Origin: a virus
DNA length: 36,732 nucleotides
Virus record (IMG/VR): IMGVR_UViG_3300043436_000460
Span: 1-36,732 of that record
Reading direction: 5' to 3' (one strand)
Shown: positions 15,267 to 21,000 of the stretch, piece after piece
Layout: each line of letters begins with the position of its first letter
Position numbering within the stretch: the first letter of the stretch is position 1
Program-made: the position numbers and the translations under genes
Notes under the pieces: model-generated
Database searches by the model: none
The model's input: the letters and a program-made list of their open reading frames with translations, nothing else
What the model was told of the DNA's origin: nothing

Positions 15267-16301
15267 ATGACTAAGGCAGCTTGCACTGAGCAAGAATTTA
15301 TTGCTTTGTGGAATAAACACGGATCTGTTAAAGAAGTGTCACAGATTCTAGGTATTGCTGAAAGAAATGTAGCTAAACGAAGACGAGTAATTGAAGAAAA
15401 GCAGGGGATTGTTCTAGCTGGGGTTGCCAAGAATAGCCCTGACTTCCAAGTAACCTACGCTCAAAACAATGTTAGAACAAACGTAAAGTTAGAAAACGGA
15501 ATTATTGTTATAGGGTCAGACTGCCATTATTGGCCCGGTATTATCAGCACAGCACATCGTGCATTTGTAAAGATCATTAAGGACTTGAAGCCTCGGATGG
15601 TCGTTATGAATGGGGATGTATTTGACGGGGCCAGCATCTCTAGACACCCGGTTTCAGGCTGGGGATATACGCCTACCGTAAAACAAGAGCTAGAAGCCTG
15701 TCAGGGGCGCCTAGATGAGGTTGAGAAGGCCGCAAAAGGTGCTGCCCTACACTGGACATGGGGCAACCACGATACGCGCTTTAACGCCCGTTTAGCGGCT
15801 CAGGTAGGGGATACTTGGCGAGGCGTTGAGGGCATGAACTTAACTGACCATTTCCCGCTATGGAAGTTTTCTACCAGCATTATGGTCAATAATAGTGTGA
15901 TGGTGAAACATCGGTACTCAAACGGGATTCATGCAATTTACAACAATACTCTGCGGTCAGGAACCAGCATTATTACTGGTCACTTGCACTCGCTGAAGGT
16001 TACGCCTTGGACTGACTATAACGGCACTCGTTATGGTGTGGATACTGGGTCACTAGCGGATGTAAACGGTGACCAGTTTGAGTATGCTGAAGACAACCCA
16101 AAGAACCATAGATCAGGCTTTGCTGTGCTTACCTTTGTTGACGGTAAACTGCTACCACCTGAGCTATGTGAGGTCTGGGATGATGACCACGTAGTATTTA
16201 GGGGCCGAGGGGGGTCGAACGCAAAGCCATTATGCGTATTACCCATTCACATTTTTAGCTCGAATTATTTTGGGGGTTATCTACCCCTCACCAACCCCTA
16301 G
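15267..16301 (+). CDS. Metallophosphatase (calcineurin-like) with N-terminal helix-turn-helix
   Basis: 344 residues from ATG 15267 (GAGG upstream). Residues about 8-45 form a helix-turn-helix (SVKEVSQILGIAERNVAKRR). The calcineurin-like core has all main metal motifs: D85-x-H87 (GSDCHYW), GDVFD 116-120, GNHD 166-169, H215 and GHLH 238-241. Such enzymes hydrolyse phosphomono- or diesters; the DNA-binding domain suggests a nucleic-acid substrate. The last ~25 residues run through GC-rich, repeat-like sequence and may be a recent extension. It converges with the minus-strand zinc-finger gene, leaving 18 bases between. Confidence 0.8.
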   Translation: MTKAACTEQEFIALWNKHGSVKEVSQILGIAERNVAKRRRVIEEKQGIVLAGVAKNSPDFQVTYAQNNVRTNVKLENGIIVIGSDCHYWPGIISTAHRAFVKIIKDLKPRMVVMNGDVFDGASISRHPVSGWGYTPTVKQELEACQGRLDEVEKAAKGAALHWTWGNHDTRFNARLAAQVGDTWRGVEGMNLTDHFPLWKFSTSIMVNNSVMVKHRYSNGIHAIYNNTLRSGTSIITGHLHSLKVTPWTDYNGTRYGVDTGSLADVNGDQFEYAEDNPKNHRSGFAVLTFVDGKLLPPELCEVWDDDHVVFRGRGGSNAKPLCVLPIHIFSSNYFGGYLPLTNP

Positions 16302-16319
16302 AAAACGCCTAGAATCCCC

Positions 16320-16535
16320 TCAGGGACACCCTGGGAGGCTATTGACAGCCCGAGGCTTACTCACCCAGAACCCCTTAGCACTCTTAGCCATGCCCTTAGA
16401 CATCATTTGGTCAACCGTGAGACATCTGCGGGACTGGTCCTTGTACTCACCGACACGATGTTTATCGAATGCTAGGGTAGAGTTGAAGAACTGAGAGCAG
16501 GTAGGACATTGATTATGGTCACCAGAGAGAGTCAT
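16320..16535 (-). CDS. Small zinc-finger-like phage protein
   Basis: 71 residues on the minus strand. Pattern: C10-x2-C13, then FNSTLAFDKHR (H26) and RRC38, followed by LTVDQMMSKGM and GFWVSK. I recognise this as a frequent small protein of tailed phages (NQCPxC, FDKHR, RRC, GFW). It probably binds zinc through Cys/His. No Shine-Dalgarno is obvious before the ATG, so it may depend on upstream translation, a leaderless start or the structured region just upstream (16573-16761). Function unknown. Confidence 0.7.
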   Translation of the reverse strand: MTLSGDHNQCPTCSQFFNSTLAFDKHRVGEYKDQSRRCLTVDQMMSKGMAKSAKGFWVSKPRAVNSLPGCP

Positions 16536-16572
16536 AGGTCTGTATCTGTGTTAATTATCATTGATGGTAACA

Positions 16573-16761
16573 ATCCCTAGACAATGCTGGGGATATCTAA
16601 GGGTATCTATAGAATAACCTTAGTTGTCATTCTAATACCCCATGCTAGCCAACTAGGATACCTTATGCCCCTCCTTAGGTTCCCCACCGATAATCCGTGG
16701 GTATGGCTTATTGTGCCATCTAAGGAGAGTATTCGGGTACCTAGTGAGCTAGCATTGGGGT
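16573..16761. repeat. Large Y-shaped inverted-repeat element
   Basis: Outer arms 16637-16662 and 16736-16761 are near-perfect inverted complements (about 23 pairs with two single-base bulges and a 2-base internal loop), sharing the core TGCTAGC and ACTAGG. Inside, CTCCTTAG (16671-16678) pairs with CTAAGGAG (16720-16727) and encloses two hairpins: CCCAC/GTGGG (16683-16701) and ATGGC/GCCAT (16703-16719). Upstream lie ATCCC/GGGAT (16573-16594) and a 27-base imperfect palindrome (16597-16623). This fills the non-coding gap between the zinc-finger gene and the truncated mazG-like gene. Confidence 0.75.
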
Positions 16762-16920
16762 TCTATGAAATAGGGTAATGAACCGCTTAATAATGGCATC
16801 TGCTAACTCTCCCATTTCTGAGACTGCTTTCAGCAACTGCGTCTTGGAGTCTGAATTAGCTATTATGCCTCTTGCCTCAGACCAGCGTATAACTTCTAGC
16901 TCTGTTCCTGCCCAACTCAT
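16741..16920 (-). CDS. MazG-like pyrophosphohydrolase, C-terminally truncated
   Basis: 59 residues from ATG 16920, coupled by ATGA to the repressor gene. The first ~45 residues (VIRWSEARGIIANSDSK, then QLLKAVSEMGELADAIIK) match the start of MazG-like NTP pyrophosphohydrolases, including the E-x2-E-like metal-binding helix. The family normally continues ~40-60 residues with a GDxxV helix; here the frame ends in unrelated RFITLFHRTPMLAH, whose last codons lie inside the arm of the inverted-repeat element. Probably a non-functional remnant cut by that element, or a minimal domain. Confidence 0.6.
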   Translation of the reverse strand: MSWAGTELEVIRWSEARGIIANSDSKTQLLKAVSEMGELADAIIKRFITLFHRTPMLAH

Positions 16921-17111
16921 TGGCACATTCCTTTAATCTCAGCGATAGGCAGTCCGAATACTTCATGGATACGGATCATCATATCAGCTGATACGGAGCA
17001 TTTACTGTTGCGGATACGGCTTAGGACTGGTGTAGACACATCAAGTTTTGCAGCTAGTTGACGGTCATTCTTAATCTCAAAGCGGCTTTGCAGTTCGTCT
17101 AGCAGTTTCAA
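16917..17111 (-). CDS. Cro/XRE-type helix-turn-helix repressor
   Basis: 64 residues, minus strand, starting at TTG 17111 with AGGAG six bases upstream. The HTH is clear: DRQLAAKLDVSTPVLSRIRN (residues ~16-35), then VSADMMIRIHEVFGLPIAEI. Such proteins are small dimeric repressors that bind palindromic operators. The perfect palindrome CACAATAATTGTG in the divergent control region (19020-19032) is a candidate target. With no CI-like partner or integrase visible, it may be a lytic early-gene switch. Confidence 0.85.
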   Translation of the reverse strand: MKLLDELQSRFEIKNDRQLAAKLDVSTPVLSRIRNSKCSVSADMMIRIHEVFGLPIAEIKGMCQ

Positions 17112-17359
17112 AGGTTTCTCCTGTTAAATGGTGCAGGGTCACTGAGCTTTGGAGCAAAGCAAGAAAGGGTACTCAGCCCCTGCTGCCGGTGTTACGCGCC
17201 ACTACCGGCTTGGCGTATTAGGTGGGCTACTCGCTACACTGCCTTTGCATTTCAGCTAACTAGTCAGCATCCGCTTTTGCCCGTAAAGGGTGGAGATACT
17301 CACAAGAATTTAGGATGAACCGACCAAAGTCCCCGGCAGTCTTGCTTTCTCTCCGTAGA
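17112..17359. other. Non-coding structured gap with competing helices
   Basis: No reading frame is supported in these 248 bases. Long-range complementarity: AAAGCAAG (17156-17163) with CTTGCTTT (17341-17348), and CTGCCGG (17183-17189) with CCGGCAG (17333-17339), in nested order. Local helices compete with these: GCTTTG-gag-CAAAGC (17146-17160) and GCCGGT/ACCGGC (17185-17209). If transcribed leftward it is the leader of the repressor gene. Confidence 0.5.
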
Positions 17360-17602
17360 TCAGAACGGGATTGGATCGTTCATATCCTCGTCAATTTGTT
17401 TAGGCTTGGCTTTTGCCGTGTCTTTAGGCTTAACCGACAGGCTAAAGAACTTCTTACCGTCTTTGCTGGACTCTTTAATCCATGCTGAGAGCCAGTAATC
17501 TGTACCGTCTACGTTAATCGAGCCAGAGTATTCGGGATGGTTATCCGCTGTCTTATTCTGGTTCTTAGACAGGATGCCGCGATTAGTATTATCAAAAGCC
17601 AT
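17360..17602 (-). CDS. Small putative ssDNA-binding protein with SSB-like acidic tail
   Basis: 80 residues, minus strand, directly after the ERF gene. The core (NRGILSKNQNK, YSGSINVDGTDYWLSAWIKE, KKFFSLSVKPKD) is a short beta-rich fold as in DUF736-like phage proteins. The C-terminus, a basic linker followed by DEDMNDPIPF, strongly resembles the acidic tip of bacterial SSB (E. coli ends DFDDDIPF) that recruits repair proteins. Partnership with ERF annealing is inferred from adjacency. Confidence 0.6.
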   Translation of the reverse strand: MAFDNTNRGILSKNQNKTADNHPEYSGSINVDGTDYWLSAWIKESSKDGKKFFSLSVKPKDTAKAKPKQIDEDMNDPIPF

Positions 17603-17606
17603 ATAT

Positions 17607-18230
17607 TTACCTTGTAGTGTATTTTTTAATTGCTGCCCGTTGCTTACTATCCAACAGACTCCAAAGGGCGGTCTTAGAATCTGCGTCTAACTCTGATTGT
17701 TCAATATACTGAACAGCTCCCTCTACATCGTCCATTGAAAGCAGGGAGATAACTTGCACTCCAATGCTACGGATGGACTCTTGTTCATCAGCGGTCATGC
17801 TATCGAATACGTCTTTGGTAATCGGCTTGGCTGACTTAGGAGACTCTGAGCCTGTTGTTTCGTCTATGGCATCATGCTCTACGATCTCAAGGGCTGTAAC
17901 GTATAAATAACGGCGGCTATAAGTCTCTACTGCTCCGAGGTTCTGGATCGGATGAGTGCCCTTCAGGTTGGCTTCAGCCATCGGGCTAGTAAATGTAATG
18001 CTGCTACCGTTACTAGTATCGACAATGCGTAGAGTAGCCAGTTCTTTATCAAAGCTAATAACTGAGCAGAGTCCGAGTTCATGGAATATCCCATTGATTG
18101 TCGGCAGGAAATCGCCAAGTTCAAAGTAATGGTAATTAGCAAACTCATTGTGTCCTGACTTCTTTATTGGCGCTGCTTGTAGCATCATCCTAGCCGTTTG
18201 CAGCTTTGCGTAAACTTGATATTCAGACAT
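17607..18230 (-). CDS. erf: ERF-family single-strand annealing recombinase
   Basis: 207 residues. The N-terminal ERF domain is recognisable: MLQAAPIKKSGHNEFANYHY, ELGDFLPTINGIFHELGL, then ITFTSPMAEANLKG and the hallmark NLGAVETYSRRYLYVTALEI. ERF proteins anneal complementary single strands in phage recombination and replication. The C-terminal ~70 residues are acidic and helical. It lies in the leftward early operon with the SSB-tailed protein just downstream. AAGGGA is a weak ribosome site before the ATG. Confidence 0.85.
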   Translation of the reverse strand: MSEYQVYAKLQTARMMLQAAPIKKSGHNEFANYHYFELGDFLPTINGIFHELGLCSVISFDKELATLRIVDTSNGSSITFTSPMAEANLKGTHPIQNLGAVETYSRRYLYVTALEIVEHDAIDETTGSESPKSAKPITKDVFDSMTADEQESIRSIGVQVISLLSMDDVEGAVQYIEQSELDADSKTALWSLLDSKQRAAIKKYTTR

Positions 18231-18233
18231 TAT

Positions 18234-18407
18234 TTATCCCTTGAATTTTTTATACTGCATAATATTGAATTGCCGAACTTCCTGAACAGGCTGTACCGGC
18301 TTAGTCTTAGCTTGCATATCCTTACGAATCTTTGCAAACGTTTTAGCGATGTTTGTACTAGCAGAAGGAACATATTTGAATGATGGATCTAAGATTGATT
18401 TACTCAT
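18234..18407 (-). CDS. Small basic early protein
   Basis: 57 residues: MSKSILDPSFKYVPSASTNI at the start, then a basic helix (TFAKIRKDMQAKTK) and a VQEVRQFNIMQYKKF tail. Start ATG 18407 overlaps the upstream stop as ATGA (18404-18407), and the stop falls four bases before the ERF start, so it is tightly embedded in the operon. The KSILDxSFKYVPSxxT style recurs in small phage proteins near ERF genes. Function unknown; possibly nucleic-acid binding. Confidence 0.6.
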   Translation of the reverse strand: MSKSILDPSFKYVPSASTNIAKTFAKIRKDMQAKTKPVQPVQEVRQFNIMQYKKFKG

Positions 18408-18502
18408 ATCGAACAGGCCACGATGTAAAGGAAACCTATTATTGCACTGGTAAAACCGATATGTCTAGCAAACCAGTCATTCGTCGAGAGCAGCTTTTTC
18501 AT
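18404..18502 (-). CDS. 32-residue single-TM micro-protein
   Basis: Minus strand, ATG 18502 to TGA 18404. It reads KKLLSTNDWFARHIGF then a TM helix TSAIIGFLYIVACSI. GGGAG lies about ten bases upstream of the ATG. It overlaps the gene above by 26 bases and the gene below by ATGA, a packing that argues for a real gene. Too short for default gene callers. Possible inner-membrane effector of early takeover; function unknown. Confidence 0.5.
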   Translation of the reverse strand: MKKLLSTNDWFARHIGFTSAIIGFLYIVACSI

Positions 18503-18671
18503 GGCGTTCTTTCTCCCAGATAAGTTTATCAACGTGAGCAACGGCTTGTCCGTATGACTCCAGATCCTTGCCTAGCGACTTACAGAGCATCTGCCGGGCA
18601 ATCTCAAAGCCCTCTGCAATGCCTTCTTTGTAAGCAGTAGTGCGAACGTCACTGATAATTGAGTTATCCAT
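18477..18671 (-). CDS. Small helical early protein
   Basis: 64 residues from ATG 18671, coupled to the upstream stop (TAATG). Predicted alpha-helical and charged (YKEGIAEGFEIARQMLCKSL, then HVDKLIWEKERHEKAALDE). No known motif. It is the second gene of the leftward operon, presumably an early host-interaction protein; this is from position only. Confidence 0.55.
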   Translation of the reverse strand: MDNSIISDVRTTAYKEGIAEGFEIARQMLCKSLGKDLESYGQAVAHVDKLIWEKERHEKAALDE

Positions 18672-18970
18672 TAGCAACCATCCTTTTTAGCCTGATAAGC
18701 GTTGTCTTCATGCCAGTCGCGCATATCTTCTGCGGTCATAACAAAATCATCATGCGGCATTTCTTTGGTAGTCTGCTCTACTAGCTGACCGATAAACCGG
18801 CTGATTTCGCTAGATAACTTTACAGGATCTTTGCGGTTTTCTGACCAGATCCACAGCATCGCGCACAATGCTTCTTTAGCGTCTTTGGCGTTAAGGTTAT
18901 CAACGAGTTCTTCTGGGTGGCCTGTTGTAACTTCTGTAATTAGGTATTCCTGCAATTCATAAATATTCAT
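18671..18970 (-). CDS. First gene of leftward early operon, unknown
   Basis: 99 residues, minus strand, immediately downstream of the strong leftward promoter (19008-19036). Acidic and helical (IYELQEYLITEVTTGHPEEL, DAKEALCAMLWIWSENRKD, DMRDWHEDNAYQAKKDGC). No recognised domain, signal peptide or TM segment. Being first in the operon and small and acidic fits a host-takeover protein or a DNA-mimic-like inhibitor, but that is speculation. Confidence 0.6.
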   Translation of the reverse strand: MNIYELQEYLITEVTTGHPEELVDNLNAKDAKEALCAMLWIWSENRKDPVKLSSEISRFIGQLVEQTTKEMPHDDFVMTAEDMRDWHEDNAYQAKKDGC

Positions 18971-19007
18971 ATTGGTCTCCTAGTAAGCCGCTAGATGCGG
19001 TAGAGAG

Positions 19008-19036
19008 ATAATGCACCATCACAATAATTGTGTCAA
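19008..19036 (-). promoter_or_regulatory. Leftward early promoter
   Basis: On the minus strand TTGACA (19031-19036) is followed by a 17-base spacer and CATTAT (19008-19013), a good sigma70 match. It drives the leftward operon beginning at 18970. Confidence 0.65.
19020..19032. promoter_or_regulatory. Operator candidate, perfect 13-base palindrome
   Basis: CACAATAATTGTG is a perfect palindrome with one central base. It overlaps the -35 end and spacer of the leftward promoter, where a bound dimer would block RNA polymerase. The core CAATAATTG recurs at 23166-23174 ahead of another promoter. The likely ligand is the XRE protein at 16917-17111. Confidence 0.5.
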
Positions 19037-19080
19037 TGAATAATTCTTATCGTAAGCAATATTCCTATTTATAAATACTA

Positions 19081-19112
19081 TTGACAGAACTAGCGTATAG
19101 CCCCACTATATT
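19081..19112 (+). promoter_or_regulatory. Rightward early promoter (poor spacing)
   Basis: A perfect TTGACA at 19081-19086 is followed by TATATT at 19107-19112, but the spacer is 20 bases, longer than usual. It may need an activator or use a weaker hexamer nearer by. AGGAGG and the first rightward gene follow. Confidence 0.4.
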
Positions 19113-19138
19113 TCGGCAGCACAACTAAGGAGGAAACT

Positions 19139-19318
19139 ATGAAAGTTGCTGAAATTGCTATTCTGATACTCGCCTTTATATTTGGCGGGTTGTCTATTTA
19201 CTGGGGTATGAAAGCCCATAATACTGGGAAATTACCTTGTGGTTTGTCAGAAATAAGCCCTGATTTTTCTAACGCTGACAGGGAAAAGTGCCGGGCTTTA
19301 AGGAGCAATAAGCTATGA
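19139..19318 (+). CDS. Small single-TM early protein
   Basis: 59 residues from ATG 19139 with a perfect AGGAGG upstream. TM helix at residues ~4-22 (AEIAILILAFIFGGLSIYW), then a soluble tail with two cysteines (KLPCGLSEISPDFSNADREKCR) possibly disulfide-bonded if periplasmic. First gene of the rightward early operon, coupled by ATGA to the next gene. Function unknown. Confidence 0.65.
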   Translation: MKVAEIAILILAFIFGGLSIYWGMKAHNTGKLPCGLSEISPDFSNADREKCRALRSNKL

Positions 19319-19563
19319 ATAACGACAAAGAGTTATTGCAGCAGGCGCTGGATGTGATGCTTGCTGCGATTAAGGCTGGCGATTGGGAAGTAGATGGTGC
19401 TTGCGATCCAGATTATGTACTAGAAGCCATACGCACCCGACTCGAGCAGCCACCACGGGAGCCTGTAGGCTGGATATACGAGGATGACGAAGGACGGATG
19501 ATGTTTACTCAGATGCCTCACCCCGATCCGTTATGGGAACCTGTTTACAGGACGCAAAAATGA
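19315..19563 (+). CDS. Small early phage protein, unknown
   Basis: 82 residues. The first half is a helix (LLQQALDVMLAAIKAGDWEV), then LEAIRTRLEQPPREPVGWIY and a short beta part ending DPLWEPVYRTQK. Proteins with a helix, LxQPxxEPVxW and a terminal LYxxP-like strand are very common in proteobacterial phages and have no assigned function. Coupled at both ends by ATGA overlaps. Confidence 0.6.
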   Translation: MNNDKELLQQALDVMLAAIKAGDWEVDGACDPDYVLEAIRTRLEQPPREPVGWIYEDDEGRMMFTQMPHPDPLWEPVYRTQK

Positions 19564-19910
19564 CTCGTAGAGAGAAGATCCTAGAGGTATTCCATAAAAA
19601 TGGCGGCATGACTCAGGATGCGCTATTAACGAACTTCGGCTTATTTGGCTGTATCCGTAGCTATGAACTCAGGGCTGAACTCCAGACTTTAGTTAATTAC
19701 GGGAAACTTAGGATGTTTGGTAATGTATACTTTCCGACTAAGCAGCCAGCTAAAGAGGCTAAAGTCATGGAGGTAGTTGCTCCAAGGTATCAGCCAGCAT
19801 TTAAGCAGCTAAATACATTCTTACCCAAAATATCACCGAGGGGCCAAGTAATTGAAAATCGAACCTTCCACACCTGTAGCAGCAATATCCGAGAAACCGG
19901 CAAAAACTAA
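19560..19910 (+). CDS. Winged-helix-like early protein
   Basis: 116 residues from ATG 19560 (ATGA overlap). Residues ~1-60 look like a winged helix: TRREKILEVFHKNGGMTQDA, then ELRAELQTLVNYGKLRMFGN with the wing at VYFPT. The rest is basic and disordered. It could regulate early transcription, but no target is evident. Its 3' end overlaps the next small zinc-finger gene in another frame by 59 bases. Confidence 0.5.
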   Translation: MTRREKILEVFHKNGGMTQDALLTNFGLFGCIRSYELRAELQTLVNYGKLRMFGNVYFPTKQPAKEAKVMEVVAPRYQPAFKQLNTFLPKISPRGQVIENRTFHTCSSNIRETGKN

Positions 19911-20019
19911 CTATTTCGGCATGAAGATATGCCCCGGCTGTAGGAAGTCTAGAAGCGATATGCAGTTCAAAGACGCTAATGTTTGCCGGACTTGCCAGCT
20001 TAGGGGAGTTAAAGTATAG
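19852..20019 (+). CDS. Small zinc-ribbon-like protein
   Basis: 55 residues from TTG 19852 with GAGGGG about ten bases upstream (an ATG at 19921 would give a 33-residue core). Two CxxC knuckles, CPGC and CRTC, are separated by 15 residues including RKSRSDMQFKDANV, typical of a minimal zinc ribbon. Basic. The stop codon lies inside the -10 box of the promoter of the downstream RNA gene candidate. Likely nucleic-acid binding. Confidence 0.55.
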   Translation: MKIEPSTPVAAISEKPAKTNYFGMKICPGCRKSRSDMQFKDANVCRTCQLRGVKV

Positions 20020-20020
20020 T
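19992..20020 (+). promoter_or_regulatory. Promoter of the small RNA candidate
   Basis: TTGCCA (19992-19997), 17-base spacer, TATAGT (20015-20020): five of six matches in each box at ideal spacing. The predicted start is near 20027, exactly at the base of the first hairpin of the candidate RNA. Confidence 0.65.
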
Positions 20021-20025
20021 TTCAT

Positions 20026-20129
20026 CACGCTTGGCAGCGTGTTTACGAGTAAGCCTTAGATGGGACTCTGCTGGTACTCGCCAGTCTGCCAACGACCAAA
20101 AGTCGAGAGTCTCACCTAGGGCTTTTTTT
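20026..20129 (+). ncRNA. Candidate structured small RNA with kissing-loop potential
   Basis: Starting just after a good promoter, the ~104-nt RNA would fold as: 5' hairpin CACGC/GCGTG (20026-20041) with loop UUGGCA; a 19-position stem 20051-20069 with 20106-20124 (16 Watson-Crick pairs, two G-U, one mismatch) closing a three-way junction; hairpins CUGG/CCAG (20071-20084) and CGAC/GUCG (20093-20105); and a U7 tail (20123-20129). The junction strand UGCCAA (20087-20092) is exactly complementary to the 5' loop UUGGCA. No protein frame is credible here. I know of no family it matches. Confidence 0.6.
20051..20129 (+). terminator. Intrinsic terminator formed by the long RNA stem
   Basis: The 19-position stem (20051-20069 with 20106-20124) runs directly into seven thymines (20123-20129). 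It would end both the small RNA and transcripts from the 19081 promoter unless antitermination occurs. Confidence 0.7.
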
Positions 20130-20141
20130 ATTGGGAAAGCC

Positions 20142-20372
20142 ATGTTGAAATTTAGATCAACTCAAGAAACTGAAGTTTGGATTAGCAGTGTTGGCTGTCT
20201 TGTAATAAAGCAAGATTCAGCTATTGATGGTCAAGAAGTAACTGTAGTTTTGACACCAGATCAAGCAGAAGAAATAAAAATGCTTGTTATTGATTTTTAT
20301 GACGAGATGGCTTGTATGTGGAATGGTGGAATTGTCAATGGAGGCGAGGATGAGCAATCTCCTGATAAATGA
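20142..20372 (+). CDS. Small acidic protein upstream of replication genes
   Basis: 76 residues from ATG 20142, twelve bases after the terminator. Beta-like first half (KFRSTQETEVWISSVGCLVI) and helical second half (TPDQAEEIKMLVIDFYDEMA). It overlaps the replication initiator by 23 bases. No known domain. Weak ribosome site. Confidence 0.5.
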   Translation: MLKFRSTQETEVWISSVGCLVIKQDSAIDGQEVTVVLTPDQAEEIKMLVIDFYDEMACMWNGGIVNGGEDEQSPDK

Positions 20373-21000
20373 GCCGCCATTACAGGTATTGCCATCACTA
20401 GCTGTTCGGGTTGGGTTGTGCGAGGCAATAATTGTCCAGCAAATACATTATTGGCTGCAAAGAACTAAGCCGCTTGATGATGGATATTGCTGGGTTTACA
20501 ACACGGTCAAGGACTGGCAGAAACAGTTTCCTTTTTGGCATGGCAATACAATTTTTCGCCATTTGCAGTCTTTGAGGGAATCAGGGGTTTTGATAGCGGA
20601 ACAAAAATCAGCTAATGCCTTTGATAAAACGCTGTATTACAGGATTGACTACGACAAATTAGGTGTGGAATCGATTACACCAAAATGGGGTAATCGGAAG
20701 CATCAGAATGGTGAGATCACTGTAAATACAGAGACTACCATAGACTACTTTGAAGACTTCTGGAAAGCGTATCCTAAGAAGGTAGCAAAAGAGGATGCGA
20801 TTAGGGCTTGGTCAAAGATAAAGATGGATGAATCTACTTTAGCCAATATCCTGAAAGCAATTAAGGATCAAGGTCTTGCAAGCCAAGAAAAGAAGTTTGT
20901 TCCGCACCCGGCTACATGGCTCAATAAAAAACGCTGGGAAGATGAAGTAGAGCCAATTCAGCAAGCCACTGAAGACTGGCGATGGAGGCTCGTCAAATGA
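20350..21000 (+). CDS. Replication initiation protein (O/DnaD-like)
   Basis: 216 residues from ATG 20350 with GAGG just upstream. N-terminal winged helix (LPSLAVRVGLCEAIIVQQIH, YNTVKDWQKQFPFW, IFRHLQSLRESGVL) followed by a linker and a C-terminal domain typical of phage initiators (FEDFWKAYPKKVAKEDAIRA, then KFVPHPATWLNKKRWEDE). Such proteins bind the phage origin and load the helicase, here the DnaB-like protein two genes downstream. Stop overlaps the next ATG. Confidence 0.75.
   Translation: MSNLLINEPPLQVLPSLAVRVGLCEAIIVQQIHYWLQRTKPLDDGYCWVYNTVKDWQKQFPFWHGNTIFRHLQSLRESGVLIAEQKSANAFDKTLYYRIDYDKLGVESITPKWGNRKHQNGEITVNTETTIDYFEDFWKAYPKKVAKEDAIRAWSKIKMDESTLANILKAIKDQGLASQEKKFVPHPATWLNKKRWEDEVEPIQQATEDWRWRLVK

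Noticed and set aside
16262-16300. Bidirectional terminator between metallophosphatase and zinc-finger gene
   Set aside because: A GGGG/CCCC hairpin exists at 16273-16287, but neither strand has a following T-run; not supported as a terminator.
20026-20129. Idea that the small RNA is a phi29-type packaging RNA
   Set aside because: The three-way junction and loop complementarity are reminiscent, but the gene order, terminase type and sequence give no support for homology.
20026-20129. tRNA or hammerhead ribozyme at this locus
   Set aside because: No TTCRA-type T-loop, acceptor pairing or CTGATGA/GAAA core is present.
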